Source: Flavobacterium sp. 102 (GTDB taxonomy: Bacteria; Bacteroidota; Bacteroidia; Flavobacteriales; Flavobacteriaceae). Taken from it: a stretch of DNA of 64,000 bases. The stretch is taken from NCBI RefSeq assembly GCF_003634615.1, contig NZ_RBKX01000001.1, positions 2,542,001 to 2,606,000 on the forward strand, in the 5' to 3' direction. Positions 33,896-42,179 of the stretch are shown in pieces. The position numbers were made by a program, and so were the translations under genes. Position 1 is the stretch's first letter. Every line of letters begins with the position of its first letter. The notes below the pieces were generated by a model. That model saw only the letters and a program-made list of their open reading frames with translations. It had not been told where the DNA came from and ran no database searches.

Positions 33896-35284
33896 ATGGT
33901 TAAACAGAGAACCATCCAAAACGAAATTTCCTTGACCGGTGTTGGTCTTCATACAGGAAAAGAAGTAAAGATGACCTTCAAACCCGCGCCAATTAACAAT
34001 GGCTATACATTTGTTAGGGTTGATTTAGAGGGAAGCCCGATTATTGAAGCAGACGCTAATTATGTGGTAAACACACAAAGAGGCACCAACCTTGAAAAAT
34101 TAGGTGTAAAAATTCAAACTTCAGAGCACGTACTTGCAGCTTTTGTGGGTTGTGATGTTGATAATGTTATTATCGAATTAAATGAATCTGAGCCACCAAT
34201 TATGGATGGTTCTTCTAAGTTCTTCGTTGAAGCAATTGAAAAAGCCGGAATCGTTGAGCAAGACGCTGAACGAAATTATTATGTAGTGAAAGAAGTCATT
34301 TCATTTATGGATGAAACTACCGGAAGTGAAATTTTGGTGATGCCTGCTGATGATTACCAAGTTACTGCTATGGTTGATTTTGGGACCAAAGTTTTAGGTA
34401 CACAAAACGCTACATTGAAAAACATCTCTGATTTCAAAACCGAAATTTCAGATGCCAGAACTTTTAGTTTTCTTCACGAATTAGAAACTTTATTGGATAA
34501 CGGATTAATCAAAGGCGGCGATTTAAATAACGCTATTGTTTATGTTGACAAAGAGATTTCTGAAAAGACTATGGACAATCTGAAAGTAGCTTTTGGAAAA
34601 GATAAAATTTCGGTCAAGCCAAATGGTATACTCGATAACTTAACGTTGCATTATCCAAACGAAGCCGCACGCCATAAATTATTGGATGTGATTGGTGATT
34701 TGGCCTTAATAGGTACAAGAATTAAAGGAAAAGTAATTGCTAATAAGCCTGGTCATTTTGTAAACACTCAATTTGCCAAAAAACTTTCAAAAATTATCAA
34801 AATAGAACAGCGCAATCAAGTTCCGGTTTACGATTTGAATTTGGAACCCTTAATGGATATTCATAAAATTATGAATATCTTGCCACACCGTCCGCCATTT
34901 TTATTCATTGACAGAATCATTGAAATGTCTGACCAACACGTGGTTGGAATGAAAAATGTGACGATGAACGAAGGTTTCTTCGTAGGCCATTTCCCGGAAG
35001 CGCCGGTTATGCCGGGAGTTATTATAGTCGAAGCTATGGCTCAAACCGGAGGAATCTTAGTTTTAAGTACGGTTCCGGATCCTGAAAATTACTTGACATT
35101 CTTTATGAAAATAGACAATGTGAAGTTCAAACACAAAGTGCTTCCGGGTGATACTTTGATATTTAAATGCGAATTGATTACACCAATTAGAAGAGGAATA
35201 TGTCATATGCAAGCCAAAGCTTATGCTAACGGAAAGTTAGTCGCCGAAGCCGAACTAATGGCGCAAATAGCCAAAAAACAATAA
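33896..35284 (+). CDS. lpxC-fabZ: Bifunctional UDP-3-O-acyl-GlcNAc deacetylase / 3-hydroxyacyl-ACP dehydratase
   Basis: A 462-residue fusion that is typical of Bacteroidota. Residues 1-310 are LpxC ('SLTGVGLHTGKEVKMTF', 'SEHVLAAFVGCDVDNV', with zinc ligands in 'LHYPNEAARHKLLDVIGDLA', the H-x-x-x-D type). Residues about 320-462 are FabZ ('ILPHRPPFLFIDRIIEM' with the catalytic His, 'GHFPEAPVMPGVIIVEAMAQ' with the catalytic Glu). LpxC commits UDP-acyl-GlcNAc to lipid A; FabZ serves fatty acid elongation. The fusion couples the two pathways. Confidence 0.96.
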   Translation: MVKQRTIQNEISLTGVGLHTGKEVKMTFKPAPINNGYTFVRVDLEGSPIIEADANYVVNTQRGTNLEKLGVKIQTSEHVLAAFVGCDVDNVIIELNESEPPIMDGSSKFFVEAIEKAGIVEQDAERNYYVVKEVISFMDETTGSEILVMPADDYQVTAMVDFGTKVLGTQNATLKNISDFKTEISDARTFSFLHELETLLDNGLIKGGDLNNAIVYVDKEISEKTMDNLKVAFGKDKISVKPNGILDNLTLHYPNEAARHKLLDVIGDLALIGTRIKGKVIANKPGHFVNTQFAKKLSKIIKIEQRNQVPVYDLNLEPLMDIHKIMNILPHRPPFLFIDRIIEMSDQHVVGMKNVTMNEGFFVGHFPEAPVMPGVIIVEAMAQTGGILVLSTVPDPENYLTFFMKIDNVKFKHKVLPGDTLIFKCELITPIRRGICHMQAKAYANGKLVAEAELMAQIAKKQ

Positions 35285-35287
35285 TAT

Positions 35288-36073
35288 ATGAACCAACCGT
35301 TAGCCTATGTACATCCTGGTGCCAAAATCGCTAAGAATGTCGTTATAGAACCTTTTACAACTATTCATAACAACGTCATCATTGGTGAAGGAACTTGGAT
35401 TGGCTCCAATGTTACCATCATGGAAGGCGCACGTATCGGAAAGAATTGCAATATTTTTCCAGGAGCTGTTATCGCCGCTGTTCCACAAGATTTAAAATTT
35501 GGTGGAGAAGATTCACTGGCGATAATTGGTGACAATTCAACCATCAGAGAATGTGTAACGATTAACCGTGGTACTATCGCTTCCGGACAAACCGTAATTG
35601 GTAAAAATTGTTTGGTAATGGCAACAGCGCACATTGCTCACGATTGTCATATCGGTGATAACGCCATCATTGTAAATGGTGTGGCTTTGGCCGGACACGT
35701 AATCGTTGGAAATTACGCCATCATTGGTGGTTTGGCTGCTATTCATCAGTTTATTCACATTGGGGATCATGCCATGATTTCAGGAGGTTCATTGGTACGT
35801 AAAGATGTTCCGCCTTATACCAAAGCAGCAAAAGAACCACTTTCTTATGTCGGAATCAACTCAGTAGGATTGAGAAGAAGAGGTTTTACTTCGGATAAAA
35901 TCAGAGAGATTCAAGATATTTACAGAATATTATACCAAAAAAACTATAACACTTCACAAGCGATGGCCATCATTGAAGGTGAAATGGAAGCAACACCGGA
36001 ACGCGACGAGATTTTAGATTTTATCAGAAACTCCTCAAGAGGAATCATGAAAGGTTACTCAGGTTCTTACTAA
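35288..36073 (+). CDS. lpxA: UDP-N-acetylglucosamine acyltransferase
   Basis: A 261-residue LpxA. The beta-helix hexapeptide repeats start 'AYVHPGAKIAKNVVIEPFTT'. The catalytic His lies in 'ATAHIAHDCHIGDNAI', the conserved 'HQFIHIGDHAMISGGSLVRK' follows, and the C-terminal helices read 'GLRRRGFTSDKIREIQDIYR'. It transfers the first O-linked hydroxyacyl chain. The gene starts 4 nt after the lpxC-fabZ stop, so it is in one transcript. Confidence 0.95.
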   Translation: MNQPLAYVHPGAKIAKNVVIEPFTTIHNNVIIGEGTWIGSNVTIMEGARIGKNCNIFPGAVIAAVPQDLKFGGEDSLAIIGDNSTIRECVTINRGTIASGQTVIGKNCLVMATAHIAHDCHIGDNAIIVNGVALAGHVIVGNYAIIGGLAAIHQFIHIGDHAMISGGSLVRKDVPPYTKAAKEPLSYVGINSVGLRRRGFTSDKIREIQDIYRILYQKNYNTSQAMAIIEGEMEATPERDEILDFIRNSSRGIMKGYSGSY

Positions 36074-36104
36074 AAATTACTAATTATCAATTACGAATTA
36101 TAAA
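36074..36104. repeat. ATTACGAATT-type intergenic repeat
   Basis: The lpxA-efp spacer contains AATTACTAATTATCAATTAC followed by GAATTATAAAAC, repeating approximations of ATTACGAATT. A longer instance lies at 56740-56775. Confidence 0.4.
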
Positions 36105-36113
36105 ACAAACAAA

Positions 36114-36680
36114 ATGGCATCTACATCAGATATTAGAAACGGATTGTGTATCAAATACAACCACGATATTTATAAAATCATCGAATTCCTTCACGTTAAA
36201 CCGGGAAAAGGACCGGCTTTCGTGAGAACCAAATTAAAATCTTTAACCAATGGTAAAGTATTAGACAATACTTTTTCTGCCGGACACAAGATTGAAGAAG
36301 TTCGTGTAGAAACACAAAATTTCCAGTATCTATATGCAGAAGGAGATCAGTTTCACTTTATGAATACCGAGTCTTACGAGCAAATTACTTTGGATAAAAA
36401 AGTCCTTGATGCTCCGGATTTGTTAAAAGAAGGAACAATCGTAATGGTTCAAATTAATACGGAGACCGATTTACCTTTGTCAGTAGACATGCCGGCATCA
36501 ATCGTTTTAGAAGTTACTTATGCTGAACCGGGCGTAAAAGGAAATACAGCGACCAACGCGACAAAACCTGCAAAAGTTGAAACCGGTGCTTCTGTAAATG
36601 TACCTTTATTTATTAATGAAGGAGACAAAATTAAGATTGATACGGCTACTGGTTCTTATATGGAAAGAGTTAAAGAATAG
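36114..36680 (+). CDS. efp: Translation elongation factor P
   Basis: A 188-residue EF-P with all three OB-like domains: N-terminal 'FLHVKPGKGPAFVRTKLKSL' with the Lys at the tip that can be modified, 'YLYAEGDQFHFMNTESYEQI' in the middle, and 'VPLFINEGDKIKIDTATGSY' at the end. EF-P rescues ribosomes stalled on polyproline. Its place inside the lipid A cluster is common in Bacteroidota. Confidence 0.96.
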   Translation: MASTSDIRNGLCIKYNHDIYKIIEFLHVKPGKGPAFVRTKLKSLTNGKVLDNTFSAGHKIEEVRVETQNFQYLYAEGDQFHFMNTESYEQITLDKKVLDAPDLLKEGTIVMVQINTETDLPLSVDMPASIVLEVTYAEPGVKGNTATNATKPAKVETGASVNVPLFINEGDKIKIDTATGSYMERVKE

Positions 36681-36757
36681 TAAGCAGTAAACAGTGGTCA
36701 GTTAGCAGAAAACTGATCACTTACAACTGTCCCGAAGTTTCGGGACTGAACACTAAA
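36681..36757. repeat. CAGT-word repeat with central GTCCCGAA hairpin
   Basis: The efp-lpxD2 spacer holds GTGGTCAGTTAGCAG, AAAACTGATCACTTACAACT, the hairpin TGTCCCGAA-GT-TTCGGGACT (stem GTCCCGAA/TTCGGGAC) and ACTGAACACTAAAA. The last word equals the inner end of the S23 element repeats. Confidence 0.5.
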
Positions 36758-36759
36758 AT

Positions 36760-37689
36760 ATGAAGTTCCCAAGAATACATACCTTAAAAGAAATTGCAAC
36801 CATCATTGACTGTCCATACATTGGCACCGATGATTTTGCTGTTCACGGCATGAACGAAATTCACGTGGTGGAACCGGGTGATATCGTTTTTGTGGACCAT
36901 CCGAAATATTATGACAAAGCGCTACAATCGGCGGCTACTATTGTTTTAATCAACAAAGAAGTCGATTGTCCGGAAGGTAAAGCCTTATTGATTTCTGATG
37001 ATCCTTTTAGAGATTTCAACACGCTTACTAAGCATTTCAGACCTTTTGTAGCGGCGAATGCCAGCATTTCAGCTTCGGCCAAAATAGGAGAAGGAACGGT
37101 AATCCAACCGAATTGTTTTATTGGTCATAATGTAACCATCGGTAAAAATTGTTTGTTGCATGCCAATGTAATTGTATATGACCATACGGTTATCGGCGAC
37201 AATGTGATTATTCATTCGGGTACAATTTTAGGGGCTGATGCTTTTTATTATAAAAAACGTCCGGAAGGTTTTGACCAATTGCTTTCAGGCGGAAGGGTTA
37301 TCATTGAAGATAACGTTGGAATAGGAGCGTTGTGTACTATTGATAAAGGTGTTACCGGCGATACCACTATTGGTGCCGGAACCAAAATTGACAACCAAGT
37401 GCATGTTGGTCACGATACCGTTATTGGTAAAAAATGTCTGATTGCTGCCCAAACCGGAATTGCCGGCTGTGTTATCATTGAAGATGAAGTGACTCTTTGG
37501 GGACAAGTTGGAACTACCAGCGGAATAACAATCGGCACCAAAGCAGTAGTTTTGGGACAAACCGGTGTAAGCAAATCCATTGAAGGAGGAAAAACCTATT
37601 CGGGAACACCGATTGATGAAGCGCGCGAGAAAATGAAACAGTTTGCCTACATCAAAAAAATACCCGAAATATTAAATAAACTTAAATAA
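36760..37689 (+). CDS. Second LpxD-like acyltransferase
   Basis: A 309-residue protein built like LpxD: an N-terminal domain (about 1-95, with 'HEIHVVEPGDIVFVDHPKYY'-type uridine-domain features) and a beta-helix with many hexapeptide repeats ('VIQPNCFIGHNVTIGKNCLL', 'QVHVGHDTVIGKKCLI', 'GCVIIEDEVTLWGQVG'). It is shorter than LpxD and has a different C-terminus. It may acylate another UDP-sugar or a second position; it is not the same gene as lpxD at 32814. It is in the lipid A cluster. Confidence 0.88.
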   Translation: MKFPRIHTLKEIATIIDCPYIGTDDFAVHGMNEIHVVEPGDIVFVDHPKYYDKALQSAATIVLINKEVDCPEGKALLISDDPFRDFNTLTKHFRPFVAANASISASAKIGEGTVIQPNCFIGHNVTIGKNCLLHANVIVYDHTVIGDNVIIHSGTILGADAFYYKKRPEGFDQLLSGGRVIIEDNVGIGALCTIDKGVTGDTTIGAGTKIDNQVHVGHDTVIGKKCLIAAQTGIAGCVIIEDEVTLWGQVGTTSGITIGTKAVVLGQTGVSKSIEGGKTYSGTPIDEAREKMKQFAYIKKIPEILNKLK

Positions 37690-37692
37690 AAT

Positions 37693-38052
37693 ATGGGCGC
37701 TAAAGCTATCGTTCAAGAATTTTACAAATCGGATGTATTGTTAGAAGCGGATAAAGTGAATGCTTTATTGCATCCCGAAGTTGTTTTAGAATGGCACAGT
37801 ACAAAAGGCTTTTTAAAGCTCAACAAAAGTCAAATTGTTGACTTGAGTAATGAGATGAGTAAAGCTTATGTTCGTTCTAAATCAAGAATATCTCATATTC
37901 TTTCCGAGGGTCATACTGTTTCTGTTCGTTATTCTCATTACGTAAAAACCATTGAAAACCCGAGAGAAGAAATGCTTTTAGCGCACTTTATGGTCATTTG
38001 GGAAATTAAAGACGATAAATTATATCGAAGTTATCAAATGAGTCAACTATAG
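37693..38052 (+). CDS. NTF2-like (SnoaL-type) protein
   Basis: A 119-residue protein of the cone-shaped NTF2 fold: 'VQEFYKSDVLLEADKVNALL', 'VVLEWHSTKGFLKLNKSQIV' and 'VSVRYSHYVKTIENP...MLLAHFMVIWEIKDDKL'. Such proteins bind or isomerise small ligands; the role here is unknown. It begins 4 nt after the LpxD-like gene and is the last gene before the sucD leader. Confidence 0.8.
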   Translation: MGAKAIVQEFYKSDVLLEADKVNALLHPEVVLEWHSTKGFLKLNKSQIVDLSNEMSKAYVRSKSRISHILSEGHTVSVRYSHYVKTIENPREEMLLAHFMVIWEIKDDKLYRSYQMSQL

Positions 38053-38066
38053 TAATTTTGCAAAAA

Positions 38067-38098
38067 TCTGAATACTGAATACTGAACACTGAATACTA
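38067..38098. repeat. ACTGAACACTGAATACT-word repeat upstream of sucD
   Basis: TCTGAATACTGAATACTGAA followed by CACTGAATACT, a low-complexity repeat sharing the CTGAACACT word of the S23 element ends. It falls over the -33 region of the sucD promoter. Confidence 0.5.
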
Positions 38099-38103
38099 TT
38101 TCA

Positions 38104-38111
38104 TACTTTTG
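38104..38111 (+). promoter_or_regulatory. Predicted -7 element of sucD promoter
   Basis: TACTTTTG fits TAnnTTTG. The leader motif at 38117 begins 5 nt downstream, so transcription would start at or near it. Confidence 0.5.
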
Positions 38112-38116
38112 CAACA

Positions 38117-38145
38117 CACCCGAGGCTGGCAGGCCAAACGGAATG
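38117..38145 (+). promoter_or_regulatory. CCCGAGG leader motif, copy 4 (upstream of sucD)
   Basis: CACCCGAGG, a short GGC-(TGGCAG)-GCC hairpin, then AACGGAATG. It is followed by an A-rich stretch to the sucD start at 38182. Confidence 0.45.
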
Positions 38146-38181
38146 AAATTAAAAAATAAACACAAATAAACAAACACACAA

Positions 38182-39054
38182 ATGAGCGTTTTAGTTAATA
38201 AGAATTCAAAAATAATAGTACAAGGATTTACAGGAAGTGAAGGAACATTTCACGCATCTCAAATGATTGAATACGGAACCAATGTTGTTGGTGGTGTAAC
38301 ACCGGGAAAAGGTGGTTCAACTCATTTAGAGCGTCCGGTTTTTAATACCGTAAAAGATGCAGTAGAACAAGCAGGAGCAGATACTTCTATCATTTTTGTT
38401 CCGCCGGCATTTGCTGCCGATGCTATTATGGAAGCGGCTGATGCGGGTATCAAAGTAATCATTGCGATTACTGAAGGTATTCCGGTAGCAGATATGATTA
38501 AAGCGTATGATTTTATCAAAGGAAAAGATTGTAGATTAATTGGTCCAAACTGTCCTGGAGTAATTACTCCGGAAGAAGCTAAAGTGGGTATCATGCCTGG
38601 TTTTGTTTTCAAAAAAGGAAAAGTTGGGATTGTATCTAAATCAGGTACTTTAACTTATGAAGCGGCTGACCAAGTGGTAAAACAAGGTTTAGGTATTACA
38701 ACGGCTATCGGAATTGGTGGAGATCCAATCATTGGAACTACTACTAAAGAAGCAGTTGAATTGTTAATGAATGATCCTGAAACAGAATGTATCATCATGA
38801 TTGGTGAAATTGGAGGTCAATTGGAAGCCGATGCAGCGCATTGGATTAAAGCGGACGGAAACCGCAAGCCGGTAGTTGGTTTTATCGCCGGTGAAACAGC
38901 GCCAAAAGGTCGTACTATGGGTCATGCCGGTGCTATCGTTGGTGGTTCTGATGATACGGCTGAAGCCAAAAAGAGAATCATGAGAGAATGTGGTATTCAC
39001 GTTGTAGATTCTCCGGCTGAGATTGGTAAGAAAGTAAAAGAAGTAATGGGATAA
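38182..39054 (+). CDS. sucD: Succinyl-CoA synthetase subunit alpha
   Basis: A 290-residue TCA-cycle enzyme subunit that makes or splits succinyl-CoA with the beta subunit. The CoA-binding N-terminus contains '[15 protein letters not shown]' and '[14 protein letters not shown]'; '[20 protein letters not shown]' and the phospho-histidine segment '[20 protein letters not shown]' follow. The length matches E. coli SucD (289). sucC is not in this window, so the two subunits are not adjacent here. Confidence 0.96.
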   Translation: MSVLVNKNSKIIVQGFTGSEGTFHASQMIEYGTNVVGGVTPGKGGSTHLERPVFNTVKDAVEQAGADTSIIFVPPAFAADAIMEAADAGIKVIIAITEGIPVADMIKAYDFIKGKDCRLIGPNCPGVITPEEAKVGIMPGFVFKKGKVGIVSKSGTLTYEAADQVVKQGLGITTAIGIGGDPIIGTTTKEAVELLMNDPETECIIMIGEIGGQLEADAAHWIKADGNRKPVVGFIAGETAPKGRTMGHAGAIVGGSDDTAEAKKRIMRECGIHVVDSPAEIGKKVKEVMG

Positions 39055-39083
39055 TTTATTCCTTCAATTGATATAAATAATAG

Positions 39084-39107
39084 AAAGCCTCGAGAAATCG
39101 GGGCTTT
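39084..39107 (+). terminator. Terminator of sucD
   Basis: AAAGCCTCGA-GAAA-TCGGGGCTTT hairpin (one mismatch pair) followed by TTTTTT. Confidence 0.7.
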
Positions 39108-39137
39108 TTTGCATTGGCACCTTTTTTGTTTAATAGC

Positions 39138-39185
39138 GTAGCAATAGTTATGTAGCAAATCAAAATGCTACAAAAAAAATGCTAC
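39138..39185. promoter_or_regulatory. Four-site operator of the XRE regulator
   Basis: GTAGCA occurs at 39138 and 39152, and its complement TGCTAC at 39166 and 39180. Starts are exactly 14 nt apart, so the whole array is a palindrome centred at about 39161.5. It lies just before the regulator start. Confidence 0.65.
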
Positions 39186-39187
39186 AT

Positions 39188-39739
39188 ATGAGAAAAAGCG
39201 CATACCTTAGAAATGAATTGAATCTTACGCAATACGAAATGGCTGAATTATTAAATATTACCCGAAGCCAATTGTCACTTTTCGAACTGGGATTACGAGA
39301 ATTGCCTACAAATGCATTGATAAGATCTTCACAAATAGGTCTTTTCATGGCCACTTCCAAAACGCCTGAAGCCAAGGATTTTCCTCAAATTGCTGATTGG
39401 GAAGAAGAAAAAGAAAAATTTCTCGCGAAAGCCTTAAAGGACTGTGAACATTATCAGTCGATTATCATTAGAAAGTTACCCAAAATGGAAGAAGAATATC
39501 GAGCCACATTGAATCTACTCCAACTAATTATTTTTTTTAAAGAACAAGCTAATAAAGAAGATGCACTGCGTCCCGCAGCCTTATTAACTTTAGAAGATAA
39601 AGCTATGAAAAGTTTGGAAAGATGTGGACCAAAAGAGGTAGTGAGACAAAAGTACCAGCTATTAATATTGCAACAGCAAGAAGAGATACTGAAAAAGTTA
39701 ATAGAAAGTAATAGGGTAGATAAACAAGAGTTGGAATAG
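39188..39739 (+). CDS. XRE-family helix-turn-helix regulator with helical C-terminus
   Basis: About 183 residues from the second ATG (39188); an ATG at 39179 is possible but lies within the last operator site. The N-terminal HTH_3-type domain reads 'YLRNELNLTQYEMAELLNIT' and 'RSQLSLFELGLRELPTNALI'. The remainder (about 65-183) is charged, helical and likely a dimer or coiled coil ('ALKDCEHYQSIIIRKLPKM', 'LLILQQQEEILKKLIESN'). No known ligand domain. The operator before it suggests self-regulation. A protein partner is not evident next to it. Confidence 0.82.
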   Translation: MRKSAYLRNELNLTQYEMAELLNITRSQLSLFELGLRELPTNALIRSSQIGLFMATSKTPEAKDFPQIADWEEEKEKFLAKALKDCEHYQSIIIRKLPKMEEEYRATLNLLQLIIFFKEQANKEDALRPAALLTLEDKAMKSLERCGPKEVVRQKYQLLILQQQEEILKKLIESNRVDKQELE

Positions 39740-39800
39740 ATTTAAATTTATTTTTAAACAGCAATTTTTAAAGATAGGATAGTCTTATAAGTATTTTATA

Positions 39801-39808
39801 TATATTTG
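39801..39808 (+). promoter_or_regulatory. Predicted -7 element of the LRR/T9SS gene pair
   Basis: TATATTTG, 17 nt before the start codon at 39826. Confidence 0.4.
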
Positions 39809-39825
39809 AGCATCAAACTATTTTC

Positions 39826-42177
39826 ATGAAAAAGCTTTACTTCTTATTACTAGCGCTATTGCCATTGACAGCAAACGCCCAAGTGATTACCATTCCGGAT
39901 GCTAATTTTAAATCAAAGCTGCTACAGGCAGATACCAATAATTTCATAGCGAAAAATTTAGCCGGGAATTATTTTAAGATGGATGCTAACAGTAATGGGC
40001 AAATTGAAGTAAGTGAAGCTCTAAACGTATCTTATATAGATGTTTACCGCTATTATGATCAGCCTTATATTGCTACCTTAACGGGCTTAAGTAGTTTTAC
40101 CAATTTAAAATTTCTGCGATGCAGCAACCATCAGATTACCAATATGAATTTTACTGGTTTGACTAATTTTGAAGAACTGTATTGTGATCATAACCTGCTC
40201 ACCACTATCAACTTAACCAATTATCCTAATTTAAAAAATTTTGACTGTGGTGCAAACCAGCTAACCAATTTGTCGCTTATCAATTTGCCTCATTTAGAAC
40301 TTCTTTATTGCAGTTCAAATCAACTGACTGGTCTAAATTTGTCAAATCTTTCTACGTTGAAAATTCTGGATTGTGGTTCCAATCCCTTTACGTCCTTAGA
40401 TGTTTCCAGTAACATTGCCCTGACGTATTTGGGATGCAGTGAACTTGGTTTAACGAGCCTGAATGTTTCCAACCTATTGAATTTGGAGCATTTGATTTGC
40501 CTGAACAATCAGTTAACACAATTGGATATTTCGGGCTTGACAATGTTACGTGATTTACAATGCCCTAACAATATGATCGAATATATTGATTTAAGTGATT
40601 TTGCAACCGGCGGACCTCCAAATCAAGGTAATGGATTTTATGAACTCCGATTCAATAATCTACAGGCCATTAATGTCAAAAATGGTCATTTTGACAACTT
40701 TGGGATGATTGCTCAAGGAAATCCCAACATAACTTATGTGTGTTGCGATGAATCAGAAGTTTCAATGGTTCAGAGTTATTACAGCAGCGCTGTTTGTAAC
40801 ACAAACACTTATTGTAATTTTACACCAGGAGGTATTTACTATACAATTCAGGGAAATCACAAATTAGATGTTGATAATAATGGTTGCGACAATAACGATA
40901 TTGCTATACCCAATCTAAGGTTTTCCATTACTGACGGAACTAATTCGGGAACTATAATAAGTAATTTATCAGGGAATTATTTGATACCTGTTTCTGACGG
41001 GAACTATACTTTAGCGCCGATTTTGGAAAATCCCGATTATTTTACAGTTTCTCCGAGTTCACTATCCGTTGACTTCCCGGACACATTAAGCCCACTGACA
41101 CAAAACTATTGCATCACAGCCAATGGATCACACAATGACCTGGAAGTTGTTATTTTGCCAATACTTATTGCGCGTCCCGGATTTGATGCTACCTACAAGA
41201 TTATCTATAAAAATAAAGGAAATCAAATGCAAACAGGATCATTAAGTTTCGAATTTGAAAATGATTATATTGATTTTGTTTCGGCTAGTCCAATGGTTTC
41301 AAATCAGTCCGAAAATATATTGTTCTGGAATTACAGCAATCTGCAGCCTTTTGAAACAAGGGAAATATTGGTTACTATGAATATCAATTCGCCAATGGAG
41401 ATTCCGGCTGTTAATGCTGGCGATCAATTGGATTTTATGGCAGTTATCAATCCCATTCCAAATGACGACATACCGATTGACAATAGTTCAACTTTGAAAC
41501 AAATCGTAGTAAACTCATTAGATCCTAATGACAAAACTTGTCTGGAAGGAACAACGGTATCCACTACTATGATTGGAGAATATGTGCATTACCTTATTCG
41601 TTTTGAGAATACCGGAACATTTGCTGCTGAAAACATTGTCGTAAAGGATATGATTGATAGTGCTAAATTTGACATCGCAACATTAATTCCATTAAATGGA
41701 AGTCATTCTTTTATTACCCGAATCAACACCAATCAGGTAGAATTCATTTTCGAAAACATTAACTTACCCTTCGATGATGCCAATAATGATGGGTATGTAG
41801 CGTTTAAAATCAAAACCAAACCGACATTGGTATTGGGTGATACTTTCAGTAATAGTGCAAACATCTATTTTGATTATAATTTCCCGATTGTAACCAATAC
41901 TTATACCACAACTATTCAAGCTTTAAGCAATCAGGATTTCGATTTCAACAGCGTGTTTAGTTTATCGCCTGTGCCGACGAAAGATGTGCTAAACATTACT
42001 GCTAAAGAAAGTCTAGTAATGAGTTCTGTAAGTATATATAATACACTTGGACAATTGGTTCTAGTGAATACTAATCCGAGTGAAATGATTGATGTTTCTG
42101 GGTTACAGAACGGTAGTTATTTTATTAAGATTGTTAGTGATAGGGGTAGTGCTATCGGTAAGTTTATAAAAGAATAG
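39826..42177 (+). CDS. Leucine-rich-repeat DUF7619-type surface protein with T9SS sorting domain
   Basis: A 783-residue secreted protein. Signal peptide about 1-19. An EF-hand-like loop 'DANSNGQIEVSE' lies near residue 53. Leucine-rich repeats of about 21 residues run from roughly 85 to 260 ('NLSNLSTLKILDCGSNPFTS' and similar). A SdrD-like segment follows near 340 ('KLDVDNNGCDNNDIAIPNL'), then a DUF7619-type adhesion domain ('NSLDPNDKTCLEG', 'VKDMIDSAKFDIATLIPL'). The final 80 residues are a T9SS type A sorting domain ('IYNTLGQLVLVNTNP', 'NGSYFIKI', 'GKFIKE'). It should be exported by type IX secretion to the surface. It is paralogous to the next gene. Confidence 0.9.
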   Translation: MKKLYFLLLALLPLTANAQVITIPDANFKSKLLQADTNNFIAKNLAGNYFKMDANSNGQIEVSEALNVSYIDVYRYYDQPYIATLTGLSSFTNLKFLRCSNHQITNMNFTGLTNFEELYCDHNLLTTINLTNYPNLKNFDCGANQLTNLSLINLPHLELLYCSSNQLTGLNLSNLSTLKILDCGSNPFTSLDVSSNIALTYLGCSELGLTSLNVSNLLNLEHLICLNNQLTQLDISGLTMLRDLQCPNNMIEYIDLSDFATGGPPNQGNGFYELRFNNLQAINVKNGHFDNFGMIAQGNPNITYVCCDESEVSMVQSYYSSAVCNTNTYCNFTPGGIYYTIQGNHKLDVDNNGCDNNDIAIPNLRFSITDGTNSGTIISNLSGNYLIPVSDGNYTLAPILENPDYFTVSPSSLSVDFPDTLSPLTQNYCITANGSHNDLEVVILPILIARPGFDATYKIIYKNKGNQMQTGSLSFEFENDYIDFVSASPMVSNQSENILFWNYSNLQPFETREILVTMNINSPMEIPAVNAGDQLDFMAVINPIPNDDIPIDNSSTLKQIVVNSLDPNDKTCLEGTTVSTTMIGEYVHYLIRFENTGTFAAENIVVKDMIDSAKFDIATLIPLNGSHSFITRINTNQVEFIFENINLPFDDANNDGYVAFKIKTKPTLVLGDTFSNSANIYFDYNFPIVTNTYTTTIQALSNQDFDFNSVFSLSPVPTKDVLNITAKESLVMSSVSIYNTLGQLVLVNTNPSEMIDVSGLQNGSYFIKIVSDRGSAIGKFIKE

Positions 42178-42179
42178 AG

